Origin: Janibacter cremeus
GTDB lineage: Bacteria > Actinomycetota > Actinomycetes > Actinomycetales > Dermatophilaceae
Reading direction: 5' to 3'
Assembly (NCBI RefSeq): GCF_013409205.1
Contig: NZ_JACCAE010000001.1
Span: forward strand, 1,302,001 to 1,366,000
Length of the DNA stretch: 64,000 bases
Of the stretch, positions 27,885 through 38,480 are shown piece after piece. Within the stretch, counting starts at the first letter, position 1. Each line of letters opens with the position of its first letter. Below the pieces are notes generated by a model, which saw only the letters and a list, made by a program, of their open reading frames with translations, ran no database searches and had not been told where the DNA came from. The position numbers and the translations under genes were made by a program.

Positions 27885-29829
27885 GAGCATGTCCGGCGAT
27901 TCGACACTCCAGTCCGTGCGCGCCCTCGAGGACCAGTTCGCCGAGGCGATGTCGCGCATGTACGTCGTCGGCAACGACCTCGCCCGGCTGCGCGCCCGCC
28001 TCGACCACGAGGTCTCACCGCAGCAGTGGGTACCTGCCGCGGAGGCCGAAGTACCGATCGGAGGGCCGACCGGAGCGGTACCGCACGTGGCCCCACCGGC
28101 GGCGCCCGTCGCGACCGGCGCAGGTGTACCCGCTGCTCCTGCTGCGCCCGGCACGGTGACGGCACCACCGGTGGCCCACGCCCCCTTCGCCGGAGCCCAG
28201 CCGCCCAAGGCCCCACCCGGGCGTCCACCCCTCCCAGCCACCCCGTGGTGGCAGCGTGATGGCCTCGTCGCCCGTCTGCTGGCCGTCGTCGGCACCGGCA
28301 TCACGCTCATCGGGGTGGCCTTCCTGCTGGCGCTGGCGATCCAGATGGGTTTCTTCGGGCCCCTGGCCCGGGTCGTCAGCGGAACGCTCCTGGCCGCTGG
28401 TCTCGTGATCGCCGCAATCATCGTGCGTCGACGCCAGGCCAGCACGGCCGGTGCGCTCGGCCTGGCCGCGACCGGTATCGCCACGGCCTACCTCGACGTC
28501 ATCGCCATCACCGCCGTCTACGAGTGGGTACCCGCGGCGGTCGGCCTCATCATCGCCGGTCTGGTCGCGATCGGCGGCCTCCTGCTCGCCCGGGCCTGGG
28601 ACAGCGAGCTGCTCGGTGGCATCGCCGTCCTCGGCGTGGCCGCGCTCGCACCGGGGATCGCCCACGACCAGATGCTGCTCGTGGGGCAGTTCCTCCTGGT
28701 GTTGACGCTCGCCTCGTGGCCGGCCCAGATCTCGCGGCGGTGGCACGTGCTCGAGCTGGTCCGGATCATCCCCACCGCGACCGTCATCGCCCTGTTGCCG
28801 GCCTTCGCCGAGCCGATCGGCACGGTCATCCTGCTCGCCGTCGTACTGGCCGGGTTCGTCCTCGCGACCAGCCTTGCGGGCGTGAAGGTCGACAGGATTC
28901 CGGCACAGACCGGGATCGCGGTCCCGATCGTCGCCGTGCCGGTGCTCTCCGCCGCCCTGGGATCGCAGCGGGCGACCGGTGCCACCCTGATGATCGGGCT
29001 GACCCTCGCACTCGTCGTCGTCGCGGCCGTCACGGCGGGACGTCGCAGGAGGGAGGGCGTCGGCTCGGACACGCTGCTCCTGGCCGGGTGCTGCCTGTAC
29101 ACGGCGGGGGTCACGTCCTTGGTGTCCGCGGCACTCCTGACGGACGGAAGCGGCTGGGTCACCCCGGCGCTGCTCGTGGTCTGCGTGCTGTGGGCCGGTG
29201 CCGCACTCGCGCTCCGCGACCGCACCGTCCTGGGCGCCACCCTGCTGACGTGCGTCCTGCCGCTGCTGCTCACAGCGGCCCTCGTGCCCTACGCGATCGA
29301 CCGCGGCCTGGCGAGGCAGGTCGAGCCCGCCCATCTCGCGGCGGCCGCGCTCGCCGTCGTCCTCCTGCTCCTCCTTGCCCAGACCCTCGCCAAGGTCCAC
29401 CCGCGGGTGACGGTCGCGGTGCGGGCCCTGCTCGCGGGGGCGCTCCTCGGCGCGGGCGGTGCCGTCATCATCGCCGGCGCCCTGGTGGGCAGCCTGGCCG
29501 AGGACCCGCAGGGTGGTTTCACGGCCGGCCAGACCGGCGCGACGGTCCTGTGGCTGTCGACGGCTGCCGTGCTCCTGCTGCGTGGCCTGCGCGGCTCGGC
29601 CGTCGCCGTCCCGGCGGGTTTGGCCATCACGGCCCTGAGCGTCGGCAAGCTGCTCTTCTTCGACCTGTCCTTCCTCGACGGTGTCCCCCGGGTGCTCAGC
29701 TTCATCGTGGGCGGTCTCATCGTGCTCGGCATGGGCGCCGGCTATGCACAAGCACTCGAGCGGTCGCGTCGGGAGCCGGGTGCTGTGGACAACTCCGAGA
29801 GCGATCCGCGTGATGCCCATACGGTCTGA
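27883..29829 (+). CDS. DUF2339 multi-TM membrane protein
   Basis: A protein of about 648 residues. The N-terminal ~110 residues are cytoplasmic, with a coiled-coil-like segment (SVRALEDQFAEAMSRMY...) and a Pro/Ala-rich linker. After WWQRDGLVARLLAVVGTGITLIGVAFLLA the protein is a long run of about 18-20 predicted TM helices, the DUF2339 pattern. Function unknown. I chose ATG 27883, although another in-frame ATG lies two codons later. The start codon is partly inside a stable hairpin. Confidence 0.8.
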   Translation: MSMSGDSTLQSVRALEDQFAEAMSRMYVVGNDLARLRARLDHEVSPQQWVPAAEAEVPIGGPTGAVPHVAPPAAPVATGAGVPAAPAAPGTVTAPPVAHAPFAGAQPPKAPPGRPPLPATPWWQRDGLVARLLAVVGTGITLIGVAFLLALAIQMGFFGPLARVVSGTLLAAGLVIAAIIVRRRQASTAGALGLAATGIATAYLDVIAITAVYEWVPAAVGLIIAGLVAIGGLLLARAWDSELLGGIAVLGVAALAPGIAHDQMLLVGQFLLVLTLASWPAQISRRWHVLELVRIIPTATVIALLPAFAEPIGTVILLAVVLAGFVLATSLAGVKVDRIPAQTGIAVPIVAVPVLSAALGSQRATGATLMIGLTLALVVVAAVTAGRRRREGVGSDTLLLAGCCLYTAGVTSLVSAALLTDGSGWVTPALLVVCVLWAGAALALRDRTVLGATLLTCVLPLLLTAALVPYAIDRGLARQVEPAHLAAAALAVVLLLLLAQTLAKVHPRVTVAVRALLAGALLGAGGAVIIAGALVGSLAEDPQGGFTAGQTGATVLWLSTAAVLLLRGLRGSAVAVPAGLAITALSVGKLLFFDLSFLDGVPRVLSFIVGGLIVLGMGAGYAQALERSRREPGAVDNSESDPRDAHTV

Positions 29830-29872
29830 GGGAGCGCCGGATCGACCGGCCCTGATCACCGAAGGGGACAGT

Positions 29873-30163
29873 ATGAGCAGCTTCACCGTCAACACCGAGC
29901 GCATCGCGGGCAGCGCCTCCGACATCTCGCAGATCTCCGAGGAGGTCGAGAGCTCCGTCGCCGCGATGATGACCCGCCTGACCCAGCTGCAGAGCGACTG
30001 GACCGGCGCGGCCTCGGGCTCCTTCCAGGAGTTGGTCAGCGACTGGCGCGCCACGCAGCGCACGGTCAAGGAGAGCCTCGACGAGATCTCCCGCGTCCTG
30101 GCCGAGGCCGGCCAGACCTACGCCTCCACCGAGGACGGGGTCAAGGCGTCCATGGGGCGCTGA
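29873..30163 (+). CDS. WXG100 family protein (type VII secretion target-like)
   Basis: A 96-residue helical-hairpin protein with the central W-T-G turn (SDWTGAASGSF). GAAGGGGACAGT lies before the ATG. Such ESAT-6-like proteins are usually exported by ESX/T7SS as dimers. No EccC or EccD homologue is in the window, so the secretion machine would be elsewhere. Confidence 0.88.
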   Translation: MSSFTVNTERIAGSASDISQISEEVESSVAAMMTRLTQLQSDWTGAASGSFQELVSDWRATQRTVKESLDEISRVLAEAGQTYASTEDGVKASMGR

Positions 30164-30176
30164 GGATCGGCCGACC

Positions 30177-32708
30177 TCACTCCGTGGCGATGGCCTCGAG
30201 CACGTCCATCCGGGACGCCCGCCAGGCGGGGATGACCGCGGCCAGCACCCCGACGATCCCGGCGAGCCCGACGAAGAGCGCCAGCTGCGCCCATGGGATC
30301 GCCAGCTCGGTGATGCCGTCCTCGGCGAGGGCCCGCTGGATCGCGACGCCGGAGACGACACCCAGGACGATGCCCAGCAGCGCGCCGAGGAGCGCGATGG
30401 CGATCGACTCCAGCCAGATCATGCCTTGCAGCTGTCGGCGCGAGAGCCCGACTGCGCGGAGCAGCCCCACCTCACGGGTGCGCTCGAGGACGGAGAGCCC
30501 AAGGGTGTTGACGATGCCCAGGACGGCAATGACGATCGCCAGCCCCAGCAGCGCGTAGATGAGGTACAGCAGCTGGTTGATGAAACCGCGCTGCTCATTG
30601 GCGAAGGCGTCCTGGTCCTTCAGGGTCACCAGGGGCTGGGCCGAGATGAGCTCCTTGATGTCCTGCGCGACCGCCTCCCTGTCGGCTCCGTCCTCGACGA
30701 AGACGAAGGCCATGCGGTCCGCGTCCTGACCGCCCATCGCCTCGACCGTGTCGAGGGAGAGGATCACGTCGGATGAGCCGAGGATCGGCGAGTCCCCGAA
30801 GAACCCCGCGATCTCCAGGTCCCGAGTCTGCCCACCGATCGTCACCTCGGCCGTGTCACCGACCTGCCGGCCGGGCTGGTGCCTCGTCGACAGCAGGATC
30901 GAGTCCGCGTCGATGTCGGCGGAACCAGCGGCCATCTCCAGCTCCTCGATCTCGTCGAAGCTCCTCGGATCGATCGCGGCGGAGAACAGCTGGCCCCCGT
31001 CGACGGTGGCGCGGACCTCGCGGATCGGGGAGACCGCACGGACCCCGTCGACCTTCGCGGCCTCGGCGGTGATCTGCGACGAGTACGGCTGGCCGATCGC
31101 GTTGCTGAGCACGTAGTCCGCCCGGAAGCTCTCCTCGATCTGCTTGTCGATGCTCGCGTTCGCGCTGGAGGCGATCACACCCATCAGCGCAACGAGGGTC
31201 ATGCCGATCATCAGCGCGGACGCGGTGGCCGCCGTGCGGCCGGGGCTGCGCACGGTGTTCTGCTCGGCCATCCGCCCGATGCTGCCGAAGAGGCGGCGGT
31301 AGACCCAGCCGAGACCGGAGATCACCGGGCGTCCGACGAAGGGGGCGAGGAAGGCCGTGCCCAGGACGAGGCCGGCGATGCCGCCGCCGATCCACCACAG
31401 CTCCCTCGTCTCGGCGACGAAGAGGCCGAAGAGGAAGGCGAGGAGCCCGAGAACCAGCACGCCGACCTCCAGGACGCTGCGGATCGGGTGACTCCTCGCC
31501 GTCTCCACGGTGTCCCGCATGGCGGCCACCGGCGCAACGGAACCCGCGCGTCGCGCCGGAAGCCAGGCCGCGAGCATGGTCACGAGGATCCCCACGACAT
31601 ACGTCGCGATGACCGTCCGCGGCTTGAAGACCAGCCCGGTCCCGCTCAGGTCGAGCCCGAACGTGGCGAAGAGGGAGCGGATGCCCAGCGCGAGGAGCAC
31701 ACCCAGCCCCAGTCCCAGCGTTGCCCCGATGACCCCGATGACGAGGGCCTCGACCAGGACCGAACGGGTGACCTGTCGTCGGCTGGCGCCGATGGCCCGC
31801 AGCAGCGCCAGCTCACGCCCGCGCTGGGCGACGAGGATGCCGAAGGTGTTGACGATGAGGAACGACCCGACGAACAGGGCGACGCCGGCGAAGACGAGCA
31901 GGAAGGTCGTGATGAACCCCAGTGCCTGCTCCAGCGAGTTCTCGTTCCGGTCCGACAGATCGGCGCCGGTGAGGGTCTCGTAGGCATCAGGGGTGAGCGG
32001 TTCGGCCTGCTCGACCAGATCCGTGTTGTCGACCCCGTCCTTCGCGGTGACCCACGCGCTGGTGTACTCGTCCTTGCCGTCCATGAAGTACGACTGCATC
32101 GTCTTGGTGTCGAAGACGCTGATCGAGGCGCCGGCCATTCCCCCTTCGCCGAAGGTCAACGCACCAACGACCGTCGCCGTGATCTGCGGCCGGTCACCGG
32201 CGGAGACGAGAGTGATCTCGTCACCGACCTCGTATCCGGCCTGCTCGAGGGTGACCTCGTCGACCGCGACCTCACCCTCGGCGGTCGGGGCGCGACCGGA
32301 GGTGACGGTGATCGGAGGCTCGCCGAACTGGTTGGGCGCGTCGTTGTAGTTGAAGGCCTGCGCCGGCGCGCCCTGCCCGCCGACGACGTTGCCGTTCTCC
32401 CCGACGACGAAGACGCCCATGGCCTCGACGGTGCCGTCGGCCCGCGCGGCACCGGGCAGGTCGGCGAAGGCGGCCACTTCATCTCCGGTCAGGGTGGCGC
32501 CAGTGGATCCACCGAAGTCGTCGACCTGCTCGGGTTGGACGACGACGTCACCGACCGTGCCCGCGAAGATGCCGTCGAAGGTGCGCTCAAGGGTGTCGGT
32601 GAAGACCAGCGACCCGGCCACGAAGGCCGTGCCCAGGATGATCGCCATCGCGGACATGAGCAGGCGCGTCTTGCGCGCCAGGAGGCTCTTGATGCTCGCC
32701 TTGAGCAT
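30177..32708 (-). CDS. ABC transporter permease with two FtsX/MacB domains
   Basis: An 843-residue permease. TM1 (about 15-35) is followed by a large extracytoplasmic domain, a three-TM FtsX domain (about 265-400), two further TM helices, a second extracytoplasmic domain and a final three-TM FtsX domain (about 720-835). The phrases LALLRAIGASRRQV and VGLLRAVGLSRRQLQGM mark the repeated coupling loops. This is the lipoprotein/antibiotic export class (type VII ABC). Substrate unknown. Its start overlaps the ATPase stop (TGATG). Confidence 0.9.
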   Translation of the reverse strand: MLKASIKSLLARKTRLLMSAMAIILGTAFVAGSLVFTDTLERTFDGIFAGTVGDVVVQPEQVDDFGGSTGATLTGDEVAAFADLPGAARADGTVEAMGVFVVGENGNVVGGQGAPAQAFNYNDAPNQFGEPPITVTSGRAPTAEGEVAVDEVTLEQAGYEVGDEITLVSAGDRPQITATVVGALTFGEGGMAGASISVFDTKTMQSYFMDGKDEYTSAWVTAKDGVDNTDLVEQAEPLTPDAYETLTGADLSDRNENSLEQALGFITTFLLVFAGVALFVGSFLIVNTFGILVAQRGRELALLRAIGASRRQVTRSVLVEALVIGVIGATLGLGLGVLLALGIRSLFATFGLDLSGTGLVFKPRTVIATYVVGILVTMLAAWLPARRAGSVAPVAAMRDTVETARSHPIRSVLEVGVLVLGLLAFLFGLFVAETRELWWIGGGIAGLVLGTAFLAPFVGRPVISGLGWVYRRLFGSIGRMAEQNTVRSPGRTAATASALMIGMTLVALMGVIASSANASIDKQIEESFRADYVLSNAIGQPYSSQITAEAAKVDGVRAVSPIREVRATVDGGQLFSAAIDPRSFDEIEELEMAAGSADIDADSILLSTRHQPGRQVGDTAEVTIGGQTRDLEIAGFFGDSPILGSSDVILSLDTVEAMGGQDADRMAFVFVEDGADREAVAQDIKELISAQPLVTLKDQDAFANEQRGFINQLLYLIYALLGLAIVIAVLGIVNTLGLSVLERTREVGLLRAVGLSRRQLQGMIWLESIAIALLGALLGIVLGVVSGVAIQRALAEDGITELAIPWAQLALFVGLAGIVGVLAAVIPAWRASRMDVLEAIATE

Positions 32709-33448
32709 CAGCGGGTCCCGTCGCTCAACGCGAGCATGCGCTCGAGGACGAGCTCACGGTCCGGCTCCCACAGCTCGTCGACGATCCGGCCGTCCGCGAG
32801 GAAGAGGACCCGGTCGGTGTGCGCGGCCGCCACGGCGTCGTGGGTGACCATCACGATCGTCTGCTCGAACTCGTCGACGCAGCGCCGCAGGAAGCCGAGC
32901 ACCTCGGCGCCGGAGGTGGAGTCGAGGTTGCCGGTCGGCTCGTCGGCGAAGATGATCGAGGGCTTCGACACCAGCGCGCGGGCACAGGCGACGCGCTGCT
33001 GCTGGCCGCCGGAGAGCTCGCTCGGACGGTGGGCGAGGCGGTCCTCGAGACCGACAGTGCGGATGACCAGGTCGAACCACTCGTCGTCGGTCCGCCGGCC
33101 GGCGATCGCGAGCGGCAGCAGGATGTTCTCCTTCGCCGTCAGGGTCGGGATGAGGTTGAAGGCCTGGAAGACGAAGCCCACCCGGTCACGGCGCAAGCGG
33201 GTGAGGGCCTTCTCCTTCAGCCGCGTCAGGTCGGTCCCGCCGATGGCCACGCGCCCGTCGGTGACCTCGTCCAGCCCGGCGAGGCAGTGCATCAACGTCG
33301 ATTTGCCCGAGCCCGACGGGCCCATGATCGCGGTGAACTGGCCGGCGCCGATGTCGAGGTCGATCCCGTCGAGGGCGGCGACCGAGGCCTCTCCCTTGCC
33401 GTAGACCTTGCGTAGTGCGTGCGTGCTCGCAGCAACCGGCGTGCTCAT
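32708..33448 (-). CDS. ABC transporter ATP-binding protein (MacB/LolD-like)
   Basis: A 246-residue ATPase. The start is ATG 33448 with GGGGAG 8 bases upstream. Motifs are Walker A GPSGSGKST, Q-loop VFQAFNLIPTLTAKENI, signature LSGGQQQRVACARAL, Walker B SIIFADEPTGNLD and VTHD. It drives the FtsX-type permease coupled to it. Confidence 0.92.
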   Translation of the reverse strand: MSTPVAASTHALRKVYGKGEASVAALDGIDLDIGAGQFTAIMGPSGSGKSTLMHCLAGLDEVTDGRVAIGGTDLTRLKEKALTRLRRDRVGFVFQAFNLIPTLTAKENILLPLAIAGRRTDDEWFDLVIRTVGLEDRLAHRPSELSGGQQQRVACARALVSKPSIIFADEPTGNLDSTSGAEVLGFLRRCVDEFEQTIVMVTHDAVAAAHTDRVLFLADGRIVDELWEPDRELVLERMLALSDGTR

Positions 33449-33521
33449 GGCGAAACTCCCCTGGTGGTGTCCGTGTGTCGCGGACAAATCTAGAGGTCGT
33501 GCGCAGTCGCGGTCATTGGGG

Positions 33522-35240
33522 TCAGCCCCCGGACGCCCCCTGCGGGTCACGGGAGCCGGTCGGTGCGGTCAACCCGTCCACCCGGACCGAGGAGACCGTG
33601 CGCACCACCGGGTCACCCCCCTCGACGAGGTCACCGGTGAACCAGCTCAGCGCCAGTCCCCGGCCGTCGTCGTCGACCTCGGCCACAGCGAGGTTGTTGT
33701 CGAACCACGGGCCGGCGGTCAGCTGCCACGTCAAGGGCGGATCATCGACCCCCGCGGTGCGGTGCGCCCACCACCGCATCGGACGCACCAGGCTCTTGGC
33801 CATCTGCGACATGAGCATCCGGATACCCAGGGGCATGGGGTTGCGGATGGGGCTGCACACCGCCTGGACGATCCGGCTACGGACGTCCGCGGCGGAGGTG
33901 TCGACCTCGGCGACGTAGGAGTGGTGCACGTCCCCGGAGAGGAAGGTGATCGTGCTCGGCGCCGGGCCCCGCTCCCCCTTCGCCACCGACAGCACGAGGT
34001 CGAAGACCTCCTGGAAGCCGGACTGGAAGGCGGCCCAGTGCTCCAGGTCGACGGTCCGGCGAACCGCCTCGGCGCCCTTGCGCACCAGTGCGCCGCGGCC
34101 CGGGCCCGCCAGCGACTCACCGATCGACTCGGCGTCGTGCAGGCCGGGCGGCAGGAGGTAGGGCACGGAGGTACCGATGAAGAGGTGCTGCACGCCGCCG
34201 ACGAGCTGCTCGTCGAGCCACGCCAGCTCGTCGACGTCGAGCATCGAGCGCCGGTCGGGCTCCAGGACCCGCGCGGCGCGTGAGTCGAGCATGATCAGGT
34301 TCGACTCACCGAGTGCGCGTGTGTAGCTCCACCGGTAGGCCGTCGGGTCCTGGTCGACCCTGACCGCGAGCGCGCGCAGCTCTTGGGTGATGTCGGCCTC
34401 GCCCGGCGCGGCGTCCGTCCTGTCCCCGACGAGCCGCCAGACCTCGTCCTGCGCCAGCTCCTCCGGCGCGAGGTTGCCGATGTGCTGGTACACCCAGTAG
34501 GACGACAGGCCGGCCACGAGGCGCTCGTGCCACCAGGAGGTCCGGTTCATCTCCTGACGCCACGCCCACGAGCTGTTCCAGTCGTCACGGATGTCGTGGT
34601 CGTCGAAGATCATCGCGCTCGGCAGCACTGACAGCACCCACCGGATCGCCGGTTCGCTCCACGCCAGGCGGTACAGGTGCGCGTACTCGACGTAGTCCTT
34701 GATCTCCTCGTACGGCGGCTTGCTGGTGTCGCGTCGCGAGGTGATGAAGTCGAGCATCGCGGGACTGGTCTCGTCGGCATAGACCTGGTCCCCGAGCAGG
34801 GCAACGGCATCGGGACGCTCCGCGGATCCCTTCGCCATGGCCAACGCCATCGTCCGCAGCGCGTCGACGCCGTGGCTGCGGTGGTACTCCTCGTCGTGCG
34901 GGACGCTGGTGCGGCAGGAGCCGAAGGCCAGCCGAGTGGGTCGGCTGCGCTGCAGGGTCTGGATGCTCGAGGGAGGGAAGGGCGAGTCGGGCATCGGCCA
35001 CACCGGCTCGGTGTCGACGGTGACCGTGTACTCGTACTCCTGCCCGGGCTCGAGGTCGGTGACGACGACGAGCGCGTAGTGGTGGTCCTCGACGACGAAG
35101 GTCGCCGCCGACCAGGAGCGCTCGTCGAGGTGCACCTCGACGCGGGCGGCGTGGGTCGTCTCGACCCAGATCGTCGCCTCGTGCTCACCGACGAAGCGCA
35201 GCAAGGGGCCCAGGAGCAGGGGGGAGGTGTCAGCAGGCAT
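33522..35240 (-). CDS. PhoD-like alkaline phosphatase/phosphodiesterase
   Basis: A protein of about 572 residues. The N-terminal beta-sandwich (LLLGPLLRFVGEHEATIWVET) resembles the PhoD N-terminal domain. Metallophosphatase residues are in LAFGSCRTS, LLGDQVYADE, IFDDHDIRDDW and FLSGDVHHSY. It lacks an obvious Sec or Tat signal peptide, unlike secreted PhoD, so it may be cytoplasmic. ATG 35240 is my choice; ATG 35252 is also in frame. Confidence 0.8.
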   Translation of the reverse strand: MPADTSPLLLGPLLRFVGEHEATIWVETTHAARVEVHLDERSWSAATFVVEDHHYALVVVTDLEPGQEYEYTVTVDTEPVWPMPDSPFPPSSIQTLQRSRPTRLAFGSCRTSVPHDEEYHRSHGVDALRTMALAMAKGSAERPDAVALLGDQVYADETSPAMLDFITSRRDTSKPPYEEIKDYVEYAHLYRLAWSEPAIRWVLSVLPSAMIFDDHDIRDDWNSSWAWRQEMNRTSWWHERLVAGLSSYWVYQHIGNLAPEELAQDEVWRLVGDRTDAAPGEADITQELRALAVRVDQDPTAYRWSYTRALGESNLIMLDSRAARVLEPDRRSMLDVDELAWLDEQLVGGVQHLFIGTSVPYLLPPGLHDAESIGESLAGPGRGALVRKGAEAVRRTVDLEHWAAFQSGFQEVFDLVLSVAKGERGPAPSTITFLSGDVHHSYVAEVDTSAADVRSRIVQAVCSPIRNPMPLGIRMLMSQMAKSLVRPMRWWAHRTAGVDDPPLTWQLTAGPWFDNNLAVAEVDDDGRGLALSWFTGDLVEGGDPVVRTVSSVRVDGLTAPTGSRDPQGASGG

Positions 35241-35308
35241 CCTGCCAATCATGGTCCCGATTCCTGTGAGATCGCTGCGCGACGGGGCCTCGAGACCACC
35301 GGGGACGA

Positions 35309-35344
35309 CGAAGGGCGGTCCCCCTCGTGGGGAACCGCCCTTCG
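35309..35344 (-). terminator. groL terminator hairpin
   Basis: CGAAGGGCGGT pairs with ACCGCCCTTCG, with CCCC/GGGG inside, between the phosphatase start and the groL 3' end. It lies 25 bases past the groL stop. Confidence 0.8.
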
Positions 35345-35368
35345 GTTTCGAGGCGTGGAGGCCTGGGA

Positions 35369-37099
<1,731 letters not shown>

Positions 37100-37117
37100 T
37101 CACCTGACCGGTCAGGA

Positions 37118-37144
37118 CTGTCACTCTCACAGGGAGAGTGCTAA
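37118..37144 (-). promoter_or_regulatory. CIRCE element 1 (HrcA operator)
   Basis: Read on the minus strand: TTAGCACTC, nine bases, then GAGTGACA. The arms follow the CIRCE consensus TTAGCACTC-N9-GAGTGCTAA, with the second arm diverged at its end. It lies about 118 bases upstream of groL. Confidence 0.9.
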
Positions 37145-37153
37145 CGCCCATTA

Positions 37154-37180
37154 TTGGCACTCTCCACCCGAGAGTGCAAA
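37154..37180 (-). promoter_or_regulatory. CIRCE element 2 (HrcA operator)
   Basis: Read on the minus strand: TTTGCACTC, nine bases, then GAGTGCCAA. It lies 9 bases upstream of element 1, so two HrcA dimers could bind in tandem. Confidence 0.9.
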
Positions 37181-37216
37181 CGCCGGGGTCAGCAGCACGT
37201 CGTTCGAGGGGGCAGG

Positions 37217-37681
37217 TCAGCGAAGGGGGCGCAGCCGCTTCTCGCGGACCTCACGGGCGCTCGCATAACCGGCCGCGTCGTAGAACTGCTCGGCCCCGGC
37301 CTCGCACCGCAGGCGGATGACCCCGATGCCGGCCTCGTTCGCCCAGATCTCGCAGGCCGACAGGAGTGCGGAACCGACTCCGGCGCGGCGATGGTCGGAT
37401 GCGACGAACATCGAGTGGATCCACAGCTGGCCGCGGCTTCCGTCCGCCACCCCCGGCCACGTCGTCGTCGGCGAAAGGCTCGCCTGGAGGTAGCCCGCGT
37501 GGGCACCGTCGCGCTCGGCGAACCATGTCGGCAGCTGCCCACGATGGCGCACCCAGTGCTCGGCGGCCCGATCCAGGTAGCCGTCCTCGCGGGACCCGTC
37601 GACCGCGATCGCGAACTGCAGCGACAGCGCGGCGACGATGAAGGCGTCCTCGGGCCGGGCCCGGACGATTCGCAGGCTCAC
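37217..37681 (-). CDS. GNAT family N-acetyltransferase
   Basis: A 154-residue acetyltransferase from GTG 37681, with GAGGG before it. The fold-defining stretch [22 protein letters not shown] contains the acetyl-CoA pyrophosphate loop, and [10 protein letters not shown] is the last strand. Substrate unknown. It is not obviously linked to its neighbours. Confidence 0.85.
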   Translation of the reverse strand: MSLRIVRARPEDAFIVAALSLQFAIAVDGSREDGYLDRAAEHWVRHRGQLPTWFAERDGAHAGYLQASLSPTTTWPGVADGSRGQLWIHSMFVASDHRRAGVGSALLSACEIWANEAGIGVIRLRCEAGAEQFYDAAGYASAREVREKRLRPLR

Positions 37682-37766
37682 GCCCTCATCGTGGCACGAG
37701 AGCGCGCCACGGGGGGGTTCGGTCGGGGCCGGGACACCGGAGCCACCGGGCCCAGCCCTCGAGGGC

Positions 37767-38066
37767 TCAGACCTCGAAACCCAGACGCCGTGCACTGCGG
37801 GTGCGCTGGCGCTGGTCACGCAGCCGGCGCAGGCGCTTGATGAGCATCGGGTCCTCGGAGAGCGCCGCAGGATTGTTGATCAGGCCGTTGAGCACCTGGT
37901 AGTAGCGCGTGGAGCTCATGTCGAACAGCTCCTTGATCGCCTGCTCCTTGGAGCCGGCGTACTTCCACCACTGGCGCTCGAAGGACAGGATCTCGCGGTC
38001 ACGGTCCGTGAGCGGGACCGAGGGGGTCGGCTGACTGGACGGATTGACCTGGTTGGCGGAGTTCAC
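37767..38066 (-). CDS. DUF3263 DNA-binding-like protein
   Basis: A 99-residue conserved actinobacterial protein. LTDRDREILSFERQWWKYAGSKEQ and LFDMSSTRYYQVLNGLI form a helix-turn-helix-like region, and the C-terminus is Arg-rich. Probably nucleic-acid binding; targets unknown. Confidence 0.85.
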   Translation of the reverse strand: MNSANQVNPSSQPTPSVPLTDRDREILSFERQWWKYAGSKEQAIKELFDMSSTRYYQVLNGLINNPAALSEDPMLIKRLRRLRDQRQRTRSARRLGFEV

Positions 38067-38412
38067 GTTCGGCAGCGTACCGAGCGAATCACACGCCTGT
38101 CATTACCTCGGCGTGTCGGCTGGACACGACGCCTCACGAGATCACTGGACTCCCCTGAGCCCCACCCGTCACATCGCGCGACCGCTGGGCGCAAAGTCGC
38201 CCCCGAACAGTAAGTGAAGAGTAAAATTATGGATTATTGCGTGCCGGTGCCGCGACCCGGTTCCCAAGGCGAGCGGGCGTGCCCTCGGGGGAAGGACGAT
38301 GCCATGAAGGAGCCCATCCTCGGCGGCGTGTCGACCGTCACCCGACACGGCTTGTTGCGGAGCCCCGCGATGGAGTGAGCCGCCGACCGCATCTGCCCGA
38401 CCCACTGATCCG
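38067..38412. other. Intergenic stretch with an AT-rich patch
   Basis: No gene is supported between the DUF3263 gene and the decarboxylase terminator. A 24-codon reading frame at 38304-38378 lacks recognisable features. Positions about 38208-38240 are conspicuously AT-rich (AGTAAGTG, AAAATTATGGATTATT) in GC-rich surroundings. This could be a promoter region or a remnant of inserted DNA. Confidence 0.4.
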
Positions 38413-38453
38413 CCGTGTCCCGGACAACCATCCCCCCTCTGTCCGGGGCACGG
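38413..38453 (-). terminator. Terminator hairpin of the PLP decarboxylase gene
   Basis: CCGTGTCCCGGACA pairs with TGTCCGGGGCACGG with one mismatch. It lies 28 bases beyond the decarboxylase stop. Confidence 0.65.
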
Positions 38454-38480
38454 CCCTGTCTCGGGGTGACCTCGCAGCGA

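Noticed and set aside
38169..38405. Possible 78-codon minus-strand gene between DUF3263 and the decarboxylase
   Set aside because: Composition is Arg/Gly/His-biased as in noncoding frames, no SD and no family resemblance; it also passes through the AT-rich patch.
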